Shown here piece after piece: positions 18,480 through 33,313 of a stretch of 64,000 bases of DNA. The position numbers and the translations under genes were made by a program. The notes below the pieces were generated by a model. That model had not been told where the DNA came from, made no database searches, and saw nothing but the letters and a program-made list of their open reading frames with translations. How positions within the stretch are numbered: the first letter of the stretch is position 1; each line of letters opens with the position of its first letter. The DNA lies in NCBI GenBank assembly GCA_016931295.1, contig JAFGEZ010000001.1, positions 1 through 64,000 of the forward strand, read 5' to 3'. This DNA is from Candidatus Krumholzibacteriota bacterium (GTDB taxonomy: Bacteria > Krumholzibacteriota > Krumholzibacteriia > Krumholzibacteriales > Krumholzibacteriaceae).

Positions 18480-18674
18480 ATGGATAACCTCATGACATTG
18501 TCCGAGGTGGTCGCGTCTCTACGTCCGAGCAAGGACATGGTCTGCCGGCTGGCGAGTGGGGGGAGGTTTCCGGCCTCGAAGGTCGGGAGCCAGTGGCGCT
18601 TACGAAGATACAATGTTGATCAATGTCTCGAGACGCATATGAATATCCGGGGGAACGATACTCGAGATGGATAA
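18480..18674 (+). CDS. Small HTH_17 / excisionase-like DNA-binding protein
   Basis: 64 residues. The sequence follows the winged-helix excisionase/MerR-like pattern: TLSEVVASLRPS, KDMVCRLASGGRFPASKVG, then QWRLRRYNVDQCL. This corresponds to helix, recognition helix, wing with a conserved G-x-x-W-R, and last helix. Such proteins act either as recombination directionality factors or as small regulators of defence and mobile operons. Its stop codon region overlaps the start of the helicase gene by eight bases, so it is co-transcribed and is probably the operon's own regulator. No integrase is seen nearby, which makes the excisionase role less likely. An alternative start at 18492 would remove four residues. 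Confidence 0.7.
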   Translation: MDNLMTLSEVVASLRPSKDMVCRLASGGRFPASKVGSQWRLRRYNVDQCLETHMNIRGNDTRDG

Positions 18675-21600
18675 CAACTCTTTTTCTGATACTAATACGG
18701 GCCCGATCACCAAACTCGAAAACCTCCAGCCCAACGCCTCGGTCCGTGGCATTCTGCCCGACTGTCTGGTGACGGTGGTCGGAGTTCAGTGGTTTGGCAC
18801 GGATGCCTTGGAGCTCACATACAAGGACCCCTCGGGCAAGGTTGCCAATCAGCTACTATACCGTCACGATGAACCGCGACTCGATATTGTCAAGGCCGGT
18901 CGACCTTGGAGTTTTGACGGTGACGGTGCGCTTTTTCGCCTCGTCTCCGAGGCCCATCGCATTCGGTTGGCGCATCTCTTTGACCCCGTTTTGGCGGTCC
19001 ACACGTCGCTCGTCGATCCACTACCGCACCAGATCACCGCGGTCTACGAGGCAATGCTTCCCCGGCAACCCTTGCGTTTCCTTCTGGCGGACGACCCGGG
19101 CGCGGGCAAGACCATCATGGCCGGGCTTCTGATCAAGGAGTTGATCGCCAGAGGTGATCTTAGGCGCTGCCTCATCGTGTGCCCTGGTAGTCTGGCCGAG
19201 CAGTGGCAAGACGAGATGCATCGTCGGTTCCATCTGCCATTCGAAATCCTTACCAATGACAAGTTCGAAACCGCACGTACCGGCAACTGGTTTCTTGAGA
19301 ACGATTTGACGATCGCACGACTCGACAAGCTTTCCCGCAACGAGGATGTGCAGGAGAAACTCGGTGCCCAGGACTGCCGCTACGACCTCATAGTTTGTGA
19401 CGAGGCACACAAGATGTCAGCCACGTTCTTCGGCGGCGAGGTGAAGTACACCAAGCGCTACAGACTTGGCAGGCTTCTATCGAGGCTGACGCGGCATTTC
19501 CTGCTGATGACCGCCACGCCGCACAACGGCAAGGAGGAGGATTTCCAGCTCTTCCTGGCGCTGCTCGATGGCGACCGTTTCGAAGGCAGATTCCGGGACG
19601 GCGTGCATCAGGTCGAAGTCTCGGATCTGATGCGCCGTATGGTGAAGGAGAACCTCCTCAAGTTCGACGGCCGTCCCCTCTTCCCGGAAAGGATTGCGTA
19701 CACGGTTCCCTACAAGCTGTCAGACGCTGAGGCGAGGCTCTACAGGGACGTCACCGAGTACGTGCGGGAGGAGTTCAACCGCGCCGAGGCGCTCCAGAAC
19801 GACAAGCGTGCCGGCACCGTCGGCTTCGCGTTGACCATCCTGCAGCGCCGTCTCGCGTCGTCGCCGGAGGCCATCTACCAGTCGCTGCGCCGGCGGCGCG
19901 AGCGTCTGGAAAAGCGACTCCGGGAACTGAAACTCCTTCAACGCGGGGAAGCCGTCGCAGCTCCGACGATGACCGGGCCTACGTTTGATCTGGAGGACCT
20001 TGAGGACCTCGACGAGGCCCCGGAAACCGAGGTGGAGGCCGCCGAGGAGGCCGTCCTCGATCAGGCCACGGCTGCGGCAACCGTGACAGAACTGAAGATC
20101 GAAATCGGGACCCTGAATCGGCTGGAAGCGTTGGCGGCAGCGGTCCGTCGCAGCGGCGAAGACACCAAGTGGCGGGAGTTGTCCCACCTTCTGGGCGAGA
20201 TCTTCACGCCCTCCGGGCAAGCGGAGCGCATTGGCCAACCCAGTGCTCACTACGGTGCGGGGCCGATTCCCAGGCCCGTTCCCTCTCCACGCCAGAAGCT
20301 CGTAATCTTCACCGAGCACCGCGACACACTCAGCTACCTTGAGCGCCAGATCAGTTCGCTGCTGGGCCGCCCCCAGTCACTGGTCCTGATCCACGGCGGT
20401 ATGGGCCGCGAGGAGCGGCGCAAAGCGCAGGAAAGCTACCTCCACGATCCCGAGGTCCAGGTGCTGCTGGCCACCGATGCGGCGGGGGAAGGGATCAACC
20501 TGCAACGAGCGCATCTGATGGTGAACTATGATCTACCCTGGAACCCGAATCGCCTTGAGCAGCGCTTCGGCCGCATCCACCGCATCGGCCAGACCGAAGT
20601 TTGTCACTTGTGGAACCTGGTGGCCGAGGAGACTCGCGAGGGCGACGTCTACCGCAGGCTGCTCGAGAAGCTGGAAGAAGCGCGACAGGCGCTCGGTGGC
20701 CAGGTCTTCGACGTTCTCGGCAAACTCCAGTTTGACGGACGGCCGCTGCGCGACTTGTTGATCGAGGCGATTCGGTACGGCGATCAGCCGGAGGTCCGGG
20801 CGCGATTGACTAAGGCCGTCGAACATGGCGTGGACCGCCCGTACCTGCAGGGCCTGATCGAGGATCGGGCTTTGGCCCACGACGCCATGGATTCGAGCCG
20901 TGTTGCTGACATCCGCGAGGAGATGGAACGCGCCGAGGCTCGTCGCCTGCAGCCCCATTACATCGAATCGTTCTTCCTGGAGGCGTTCAAACGGCTGGGC
21001 GGGACGATCCGCCAGCGCGAGCCGCGCCGTTACGAGGTCACCCATGTGCCGGCCCCCGTGCGCAACCGAGACCGCCAGATCGGCACCGGCGACACGGTTC
21101 TGCCCCGTTACGAGCGCATCGCCTTCGAGAAAGACCTGATTGCACCGCAGGGCCAACCGCTGGCGGCGTTCGTTTGTCCTGGGCATCCGCTGCTCGATGC
21201 AGCCCTGGACCTTATCCTCGAACGCCATCGGGACCTGATGAAACGAGGCACTGTCCTGGTCGACGAGCGGGATTTTGGCACATGTCCCAAGGTCCTGTTC
21301 ACGCTCGAGCACGCCATCCAGGACGCGAGCGTCCTGCCGTCTGGTGAGCGCCGCACGATCTCGCGGCGAATGCTCTACGTCGAGATGGACGCCGAGGAAC
21401 AGACTCGTCACCTTCAGTATGCACCCTATCTGGATTATAGGCCTCTGACCGAAGATGAACCCTCGGTGGCCGACCTGTTGGCCCGACCCGAGTGCGCCTG
21501 GATCTCGAAGAACCTCGAGCAGAAGGCTCAGGGTCATGCCATCGCCCACGTGGTGCCGGGACACATCGCTGAGGTGCGAGACCGCCGCCTCGCCTGGATC

Positions 21601-22293
21601 GACAAGACCCGGGCGGCCGTGAAGGATCGGTTGACCAAGGAGATCACTTACTGGGACCACCGTGCCGAGCAGCTCAAGCTCCAGGAACAGGCGGGCAAAG
21701 CGGGCGCACGGCTTAACTCGCAGGAAGCCCGCCGACGTGCGGATGAACTCCAGACTCGGCTTCAAAAGCGCCTGGCCGAGCTGGACCGCGAGGCGCAGAT
21801 CTCGGTCTTGCCGCCGGTCGTCCTGGGTGGCCTGGTGGTTGTCCCCTTAGGGCTCATCGCCGCGATGACCGGGCGTCCTGTTCCTTCGTATATGCATCCA
21901 GTGGATACGCAGGTCTCGGCGGCCCGGGCCCGGGCCATCGTCATGGAAATCGAGCGGTCCCTCGGGTTCGAGCCGACGGATCGGGAGTTCGAGAAGCTCG
22001 GCTACGACATCGAGAGCCGCATTTCTGGCACGGGCCGGTTGCGATTCATCGAGGTCAAGGGGCGCGTGACTGGCGCGGACACGATCACGGTGACCAAGAA
22101 CGAGATCCTCACCAGCTTGAACAAACCGGATGACTTCATTCTGGCCATGGTCGAGTTCCTGGATGGGGACACGCACAGGGTCCACTACCTGCGGCGGCCG
22201 TTCGAGCGGAGCGGTGTGACCACGGACTTCAATGGTGCGAGCGTGAATTTCCCGTTCGCGGAGCTGCTGGCCCGGGCCGAGGCACCACGATGA
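18667..22293 (+). CDS. SNF2/DEAD-type helicase with C-terminal DUF3883 nuclease-like domain
   Basis: 1208 residues. Helicase half 1: PGAGKT Walker A at about 144-149, DEAH at 245-248, TATPHNGK at about 282-289. Half 2: IHGGMGREERR near 575, ATDAAGEGINLQ near 601, and QRFGRIHRIGQ near 635, the SNF2-type motif VI. A charged, coiled-coil-like stretch lies between the halves (about 410-480). The C-terminal domain (about 1095-1200) matches DUF3883 and has the spacing of a PD-(D/E)xK nuclease: GYDIESR near 1111 and FIEVKG near 1127. Such helicases accompany DUF1156 and DUF499 proteins in defence loci and resemble DrmD of DISARM. Predicted role: translocation on invading DNA. The start overlaps the HTH gene by eight bases and the stop overlaps the next gene (ATGA). 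Confidence 0.85.
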   Translation: MDNNSFSDTNTGPITKLENLQPNASVRGILPDCLVTVVGVQWFGTDALELTYKDPSGKVANQLLYRHDEPRLDIVKAGRPWSFDGDGALFRLVSEAHRIRLAHLFDPVLAVHTSLVDPLPHQITAVYEAMLPRQPLRFLLADDPGAGKTIMAGLLIKELIARGDLRRCLIVCPGSLAEQWQDEMHRRFHLPFEILTNDKFETARTGNWFLENDLTIARLDKLSRNEDVQEKLGAQDCRYDLIVCDEAHKMSATFFGGEVKYTKRYRLGRLLSRLTRHFLLMTATPHNGKEEDFQLFLALLDGDRFEGRFRDGVHQVEVSDLMRRMVKENLLKFDGRPLFPERIAYTVPYKLSDAEARLYRDVTEYVREEFNRAEALQNDKRAGTVGFALTILQRRLASSPEAIYQSLRRRRERLEKRLRELKLLQRGEAVAAPTMTGPTFDLEDLEDLDEAPETEVEAAEEAVLDQATAAATVTELKIEIGTLNRLEALAAAVRRSGEDTKWRELSHLLGEIFTPSGQAERIGQPSAHYGAGPIPRPVPSPRQKLVIFTEHRDTLSYLERQISSLLGRPQSLVLIHGGMGREERRKAQESYLHDPEVQVLLATDAAGEGINLQRAHLMVNYDLPWNPNRLEQRFGRIHRIGQTEVCHLWNLVAEETREGDVYRRLLEKLEEARQALGGQVFDVLGKLQFDGRPLRDLLIEAIRYGDQPEVRARLTKAVEHGVDRPYLQGLIEDRALAHDAMDSSRVADIREEMERAEARRLQPHYIESFFLEAFKRLGGTIRQREPRRYEVTHVPAPVRNRDRQIGTGDTVLPRYERIAFEKDLIAPQGQPLAAFVCPGHPLLDAALDLILERHRDLMKRGTVLVDERDFGTCPKVLFTLEHAIQDASVLPSGERRTISRRMLYVEMDAEEQTRHLQYAPYLDYRPLTEDEPSVADLLARPECAWISKNLEQKAQGHAIAHVVPGHIAEVRDRRLAWIDKTRAAVKDRLTKEITYWDHRAEQLKLQEQAGKAGARLNSQEARRRADELQTRLQKRLAELDREAQISVLPPVVLGGLVVVPLGLIAAMTGRPVPSYMHPVDTQVSAARARAIVMEIERSLGFEPTDREFEKLGYDIESRISGTGRLRFIEVKGRVTGADTITVTKNEILTSLNKPDDFILAMVEFLDGDTHRVHYLRRPFERSGVTTDFNGASVNFPFAELLARAEAPR

Positions 22294-23954
22294 TCACGTC
22301 GGCGGAATTCGAAGCTATTCTTGCCAGCCCGGAAGGGCGGAATGTTGAATTCAAGGAAGCCAAAAGCGGTTACAACTTCGGAAAACTTGTGGATTACTGC
22401 GTCGCGCTGGCGAACGCGGGTGGGGGCACCTTCGTATTAGGGGTTTCCGACAAGCGCCCCCGGCAGGTCGTCGGCACGAAGGCATTCAGCGAGCCCGGCC
22501 GGACCGAGGCTGGTCTTTTTGAAAAACTGAATCACCGGGTTCCGGTGGAAGAACTCCAATACGAAGGCAAGCGCATCCTACTGGTCCGCGTGCCGTCGCG
22601 GCTGCCTGGTACGGCGTGGCAGCACAAGGGCGCGTATCTGATGCGCGCGGGCGATGCACTGGTTCCCATGTCGGACGATCAGCTTCGCCGAATTCACATG
22701 GAGACCGGCCCGGATTTCTCGGCGGAGATCTGTGAAGAGGCGACTCTCAAGGACCTGGATCCGGACGCGATCGACCAGCTACAGCAACTCTGGCAGCGGA
22801 AATCGCCCGACCAAGACGTTCGGACGCGACTCGTAGAATGTCTGCTGGCTGACGCTGAACTTCTCGTGGGGGGCGAACTCACCTACGCCGCCCTCATCCT
22901 GCTGGGTACCCGGCGGGCCCTGGGCCGATTCCTGGGCCAGGCGGAAGTAATCTTCGAGTACCGGCCGAGCGAAGTCCCTGGTCCCGCGGCGGAGCGGCGG
23001 GAGTTCCGCGCGGGCTTCCTGCCCTTCCTCGACCAGATCTGGCAGGCGATCAACCTCCGCAACGACCTGCAGCACTTCCAGCAGGGGCTGTTTGTCTGGG
23101 ACGTGCCGACGTTCAACGAACGCGCCGTCCGCGAAGCGGTCCTCAACGCGGTCAGCCATCGCGATTATCGCCTAGGCGGTTCGGTCTTCGTGCGGCAGTA
23201 CCCGCGCCGGATCGAGATAGTCAGTCCGGGTGGACTTCCGGCTGGAATCAACCAGGAGAACATCCTGTGGGAACAGAACCCGCGGAACCGGCGCATCGCC
23301 GAAGTGCTGGCGAGGTGCGGTCTGGTCGAGCGGGCCGGCCAGGGTTTCGACCTGATCTATCGCGAGTGCATCCGGCAGAGCAAACCGCTGCCCGATTTCT
23401 CGCGGACGAGCGAGCACTCGGTGTGGATCACGCTGCACGGCGAGATCCAGGATCCCGAGTTCTTGCGCTTCCTGGAGGAGGTCGGTGGAGAGCGCCAGGC
23501 GACGTTCACCACGGAGGATTACCTGGTCATCGATCTGGTCCACCGGGAGCAGGCTGTGCCTGAGCATCTGGCGCCGCGACTTCGGATTCTGCGGGCCGAG
23601 GGGATTATCGAGCGGGTTGGGCGCGGGCGGGGAGTGCGACACCTTCTGTCGAAGAGGTTCTACCGCTTCCTGGGCAAGGGAGGGACCTACACCCGGCGCA
23701 AGGGGCTGGATCGTGAGACGAACAAGGCGCTCTTGAGAAAGCATATCGAAAATTCTACGGCCGGTGCTGCTCTGGCTGAATTGCAGCAGGTCCTGCCACA
23801 CCTAAATCGGAGTCAGATTCAGGGGCTCTTACGTGAACTGAAAGCCGAGGGCCAAATCAGGGTTGAAGGCGAGCGCCGCTGGGCTCGCTGGTTCGTTGGA
23901 TCCCGTGCTGGAAATATCGCAAACAAAAGCAAAGAGGATTCAAAGCAAGAATGA
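22290..23954 (+). CDS. AlbA_2 DNA-binding / ATP-binding (HATPase_c_4) protein
   Basis: 554 residues. The N-terminus (about 17-130) is an AlbA_2 (Schlafen-like) domain: NVEFKEAKSGYNFGKLVDY, then ALANAGGGTFVLGVSD. Around 275-320 lies a GHKL-like ATP-binding fold: ERAVREAVLNAVSHRDY with N and H of the Bergerat type, then RIEIVSPGGLP. The C-terminal 150 residues look like winged-helix units (for example AALAELQQVLPHLNRSQIQGLL). This is the architecture of COG2865, annotated as transcriptional regulators or RecG-like proteins. In a defence operon it could regulate expression or sense nucleic acids. The start overlaps the helicase stop (ATGA at 22290-22293), so the two are translationally coupled. 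The stop overlaps a micro-ORF. Confidence 0.8.
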   Translation: MITSAEFEAILASPEGRNVEFKEAKSGYNFGKLVDYCVALANAGGGTFVLGVSDKRPRQVVGTKAFSEPGRTEAGLFEKLNHRVPVEELQYEGKRILLVRVPSRLPGTAWQHKGAYLMRAGDALVPMSDDQLRRIHMETGPDFSAEICEEATLKDLDPDAIDQLQQLWQRKSPDQDVRTRLVECLLADAELLVGGELTYAALILLGTRRALGRFLGQAEVIFEYRPSEVPGPAAERREFRAGFLPFLDQIWQAINLRNDLQHFQQGLFVWDVPTFNERAVREAVLNAVSHRDYRLGGSVFVRQYPRRIEIVSPGGLPAGINQENILWEQNPRNRRIAEVLARCGLVERAGQGFDLIYRECIRQSKPLPDFSRTSEHSVWITLHGEIQDPEFLRFLEEVGGERQATFTTEDYLVIDLVHREQAVPEHLAPRLRILRAEGIIERVGRGRGVRHLLSKRFYRFLGKGGTYTRRKGLDRETNKALLRKHIENSTAGAALAELQQVLPHLNRSQIQGLLRELKAEGQIRVEGERRWARWFVGSRAGNIANKSKEDSKQE

Positions 23955-24028
23955 AAGCCTTTTATTTTCTATCAGTTCTATGCTTGGGCTTTGCTCCAAT
24001 TGTGCTATTGGTAGGTAAAGTGGAATGA
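23951..24028 (+). CDS. Hypothetical 25-residue hydrophobic micropeptide
   Basis: A short ORF in the 108-base gap between the AlbA_2 and methyltransferase genes. Its ATG overlaps the AlbA_2 stop (ATGA at 23951-23954) and its own stop overlaps another tiny ORF (ATGA at 24025-24028). The predicted peptide, beginning [16 protein letters not shown], is hydrophobic with a lysine at each end, which would fit one membrane helix. The overlap geometry is the same as between the large genes of the operon. It could be a real membrane micropeptide, a coupling device, or chance. Nothing similar is known to me. Confidence 0.3.
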   Translation: MKAFYFLSVLCLGFAPIVLLVGKVE

Positions 24029-24062
24029 ATCAGGCCGAAAATGCCGCTGGAGACCTTGCGTG

Positions 24063-24063
<1 letters not shown>
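24025..24063 (+). CDS. Hypothetical 12-residue coupling ORF before the methyltransferase
   Basis: ATG at 24025 overlaps the preceding micro-ORF stop, and its TGA (24061-24063) overlaps the ATG of the methyltransferase at 24063 (TGATG). The peptide would be [12 protein letters not shown]. It may only serve to carry ribosomes to the methyltransferase start. Expression is unproven and the length is close to chance. Confidence 0.18.
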
Positions 24064-26948
<2,885 letters not shown>

Positions 26949-26951
26949 ACG

Positions 26952-28127
26952 ATGCAGATCGAGTCGTTGGAGATCAGGAACTACCGGTTGTTCAGGGATG
27001 CCAAGCTCACCGAGCTGCCTCGTATGGCCGTCGTGGTGGGGGCGAACGGGTCGGGCAAGAGCACGCTGTTCGACGTGTTCAGCTTCCTCAAGGAATCACT
27101 GACGGAAAACGTGGCCCAGGCCGTCGCGCGACGGGGCGGATTCAGGGAACTGGTCAGCCGGGGTGAAACGGGGCCGATCGGAATCACTGTCAAGTTCCGC
27201 GAGAGCGGTGGCCGGCTAGCGACTTATCAGCTGGACGTGGCCAGCGATGAAGGTTGTCCGGTCGTCGAACGCGAGATCCTGAAGTTCCGACGTGGTCAGA
27301 CCGGAAGGCCATGGCACTTCGTGGATTTCTCACGCGGCCACGGTACGGCGATCACGAACGAGGCGGCCTACGGACAGGAAGGAGTCACTGAAGAACGGAA
27401 AGAACATCAGCTCGACGACCCATCCGTTCTGGCTATCAAGGGGCTCGGTCAGTTCAAGGAATTCCGGGTTGTGGCCGAATTCCGCAGCCTGATCGAGAAT
27501 TGGCACATCTCAGACTTCCACATCAGCGACGCGCGCCCCAGCGCCGAGGCCGGCTACGCAGAGCATTTGTCCATGCGCGGGGACAACGTGGCACAGGTGG
27601 CGCAGTTCCTGTACGAACGCCATCCCGACCGTTTCCAACGAGTGCTCGAAGTGATGAAGCAACGCGTCCCGGGAGTCAGCAATGTCGAGGCGAGGCCGAC
27701 CGAGGACGGCCGGCTTGTCCTGCGCTTCCAGGACGGTAGCTTCAAGGATCCCTTCATCGCGCGGTATGTCTCCGACGGCACCATCAAGATGTTCGCTTAC
27801 CTCGTTCTGCTTTACGATCCGCGCCCGCACCCGCTGCTTGCCGTCGAGGAGCCGGAAAACCAGCTTTACCCTGAATTGCTCCACGAACTCGTCGAGGAAT
27901 TCCGCGACTATGCGCGACGCGGGGGACAGGTGTTCGTGTCAACCCACTCGCCGGATTTCCTCAACGGCGCGGAACTCGAGGAGATCTACTGGCTGGTCAA
28001 GGACCAGGGCTTCACGACGATCCGGCGTGCCCGGGATCAGGAGTTGCTGCGCAACCTTGTGCAAGAAGGTGACCTGCCCGGGGCTCTATGGAAGCAGGGC
28101 CTGTTCGAAGGGGCGGGACCGCAATGA
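26952..28127 (+). CDS. AAA_21/RecF-like ATPase (OLD-type), partner of DUF4276 protein
   Basis: 391 residues with an ABC-type ATPase split by a helical insert. Walker A is GANGSGKST (30-38). The signature-like segment YVSDGTIKMFAYL and Walker B LLAVEEPENQLYP (acidic pair near 298) lie in the second half, followed by the switch VSTHSPDF (His near 332). Relatives are ATPase subunits of OLD, PARIS (AriA) and Gabija-like defence systems, and COG4637 proteins that pair with DUF4276. The ATP site appears complete. It probably forms a scaffold or sensor that releases or activates the DUF4276 protein, whose start overlaps its stop (ATGA at 28124-28127). GGAGGAA six bases before the ATG gives strong translation. 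Confidence 0.85.
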   Translation: MQIESLEIRNYRLFRDAKLTELPRMAVVVGANGSGKSTLFDVFSFLKESLTENVAQAVARRGGFRELVSRGETGPIGITVKFRESGGRLATYQLDVASDEGCPVVEREILKFRRGQTGRPWHFVDFSRGHGTAITNEAAYGQEGVTEERKEHQLDDPSVLAIKGLGQFKEFRVVAEFRSLIENWHISDFHISDARPSAEAGYAEHLSMRGDNVAQVAQFLYERHPDRFQRVLEVMKQRVPGVSNVEARPTEDGRLVLRFQDGSFKDPFIARYVSDGTIKMFAYLVLLYDPRPHPLLAVEEPENQLYPELLHELVEEFRDYARRGGQVFVSTHSPDFLNGAELEEIYWLVKDQGFTTIRRARDQELLRNLVQEGDLPGALWKQGLFEGAGPQ

Positions 28128-28695
28128 GTAGAGTTGTTTTCCTGCTCGAGGAGCAGTCGATGAAGGTCCTGCTGGATGGGCTTCTTCCTCGGTTGTTTCC
28201 CGACCTGCAATTTCTCTGTGTTCCGCACGAGGGCAAGCAGGACTTGGAACGCAGCATTCCCCGCAAGCTCCGCGCCTGGCGTGAGCCCGGCGCCCGGTTC
28301 TGTGTCGTGAGGGACAATGACGGGGCTGATTGCCGACGAGTGAAGGATGCAATAGTAGCGTTGTGTCATGAGGGGAGACGCGATGACTGTCTAGTCCGCA
28401 TCGCCTGCCAGGAACTGGAAGCGTGGTATTTCGGAGCCCCGGACGCGATTGCGGATGCCTTCGATCGCGACAACATCCGCGGGATCGGCAGAAGGGCCCG
28501 CTATCGCGATCCGGATGCGATCGCTCAGCCTTCACGGGCGTTGGCGAAACTCGTACGGGAGTTCCAGAAGGTGTCAGGTGCCCGGCGGATGGCGCAGCAT
28601 CTAGGACGAGAGAATTCATCACACAGCTATACGACATTTATCGCCGGTATCAATCGGTTGGCCGACGAGATTTTGGGGCTGGAGGGGGAAGTCTA

Positions 28696-28696
<1 letters not shown>
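28124..28696 (+). CDS. DUF4276 protein, predicted Toprim-fold nuclease partner of the ATPase
   Basis: The ATG at 28124 overlaps the ATPase stop; this gives 190 residues, the usual DUF4276 length. The Toprim pattern is visible: an early strand ending in acids (VVFLLEEQS, Glu9/Glu10), a second strand with DxD (FCVVRDNDGAD, Asp64 and Asp66), and a later conserved acidic segment CQELEAWYFG (Glu97/Glu99). These acids would bind Mg2+ as in OLD-family and AriB nucleases. Nuclease activity is inferred, not shown. The last base of its stop is the first base of the DUF499 start. With the ATPase it forms a two-gene unit that is found independently of DUF499 elsewhere, so it may be a nested second module. 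Confidence 0.8.
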
Positions 28697-32037
<3,341 letters not shown>

Positions 32038-32353
32038 GTCTGCTGGGCGCTCTCAATGCTTATCGCGAGCCTCTTGAGAGTGCCTAGACAACCCAGACTC
32101 TAAGATTGTGATAATTGACTATCCCACAATTGTTTATTCCCCCATTGGCCGCTGTACTTACCGTCAGGCCGGAACCAGATTTCTGTAAGATTTCGATGTA
32201 GATTACGTCTGGCGAGGCAGTTTTCTAATACTACTGCGATTGAGTCGATTGCTTTTTCCATGTCACCCTTGACTTTTCCCCCTTTCTGCCCGACTCTGTC
32301 CCTGTAAACATATCGAACCGAGGGGATGCATCGTATCCGGGAGGAGTGCCCGC
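32038..32353 (+). other. A+T-rich right border of the island, no gene
   Basis: No plausible gene. It holds a hairpin just after the DUF499 stop (32047-32083), a 9-base copy of CTAGACAAC (32084-32092) also present at the left border, and a short inverted repeat ATTGTG/CACAAT (32105-32110, 32125-32130) that could be an operator. The base composition returns to the G+C-rich host style from about 32330. A ribosome site GGGAGGAG (32339-32346) serves the NYN gene. Confidence 0.5.
32047..32083 (+). terminator. Hairpin after the defence operon, terminator-like without a T-run
   Basis: GCGCTCTCAA (32047-32056) pairs with TTGAGAGTGC (32074-32083), nine Watson-Crick pairs and one G-U, around a 17-base loop. 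It starts ten bases after the DUF499 stop. There is no run of T, so it may be a Rho-type or processing stem rather than an intrinsic terminator. Confidence 0.4.
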
Positions 32354-33259
32354 ATGGCCGTGGAGGCTGACATGAACGAACCGTCTATCGCCGTCTTCAT
32401 CGATTTCGAGAACCTCGCCATCGGCGTCCAGAGCCTGAAGGGGGCGAACACGTTCAAGATCGATCTCGTCCTGAAGCGCCTCCTCGGCAAGGGACGGGTC
32501 GTCTACAAGCGGGCCTACAGCGACTGGATGAAGTACCGCGGCGAGATGAAGGAGTTCCACGCCGAGGGGGTCGAGCTGATCGACATCCCCCAGAGCAAGA
32601 TGAGCGGCAAGAACTCCGCCGACATCCGGATGGTCGTCGACGCCATCGACCTCTGCCACATCAAGGGCAACATCGACATCTTCGCCCTCGTCTCGGGGGA
32701 CAGCGATTTCTCGCCGCTCGTCGCCAAGCTCAAGGAGAACAACAAGCGGGTGATCGGCTGCGGGATCCGCTCCTCCACCTCGCAGCTCCTCGTCAACAAC
32801 TGCGACGAGTTCATCTACTACGACGACCTCGTCCGCGAGCTGCGCGCGCAGCCGCGCTCGGCCGCGCAGGGCAAGCCCGCCGACAGGGCCGCGAAGCCCC
32901 GGGCCACCCGCCAGCGCAAGACCAAGGCCAAGACGAAATCCGCCCCCGCCTCCGACGCGGCCCCCCCGGCGGATGCCGCCGGCGCACCGGCCGAGGCCAT
33001 TGCCCCGGAGAACGGCGAGCACGCCGACGTCTTCAACAAGATCCTCGAGGTCATCCGTTCCCTGCAGGACGACTACGATCCCCTCTGGGGCTCGCTCGTC
33101 AAGCAGACCGTCCGGCGCGTCCATCCCGGTTTCCGGGAGAAGCACTACGGGTTCAGCGGGTTCAACGAGATGCTCGAGGAGATGCAGGAGCGCGGCTACC
33201 TCGAACTCGAGTACGACCAGAGCCGGGGCAACTTCAAGGTGGTGCTCGTCGGGCACTGA
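32354..33259 (+). CDS. NYN-domain ribonuclease-like protein with C-terminal LOTUS/OST-HTH domain
   Basis: 301 residues. The NYN (LabA/PIN-like) domain occupies about 1-160 with its acidic active-site residues visible: IAVFIDFENLA, SADIRMVVDAIDL and ALVSGDSDFSPLV. A low-complexity basic and alanine-rich linker follows (about 165-225). The end (about 225-300) is an OST-HTH/LOTUS domain: VIRSLQDDYDPLWGSLVKQT, then GFNEMLEEMQERGYLELE. Proteins of this layout are common in bacteria and probably cut or process RNA, with LOTUS binding RNA. The codon use is host-like, so it lies outside the island. The ribosome site GGGAGGAG is seven bases before the ATG. Confidence 0.88.
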   Translation: MAVEADMNEPSIAVFIDFENLAIGVQSLKGANTFKIDLVLKRLLGKGRVVYKRAYSDWMKYRGEMKEFHAEGVELIDIPQSKMSGKNSADIRMVVDAIDLCHIKGNIDIFALVSGDSDFSPLVAKLKENNKRVIGCGIRSSTSQLLVNNCDEFIYYDDLVRELRAQPRSAAQGKPADRAAKPRATRQRKTKAKTKSAPASDAAPPADAAGAPAEAIAPENGEHADVFNKILEVIRSLQDDYDPLWGSLVKQTVRRVHPGFREKHYGFSGFNEMLEEMQERGYLELEYDQSRGNFKVVLVGH

Positions 33260-33313
33260 CGAGCGTCCGCGCTCCTGGGGCGAGCCGGCCGACCGCGCCG
33301 ATATTCCCGAAGA

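Noticed and set aside
28423-28695. Longer start for the DUF499 gene inside the DUF4276 gene
   Set aside because: Upstream codons are the DUF4276 gene in another frame; the ATG at 28696 shares a base with that gene's stop and begins the HEPN domain.
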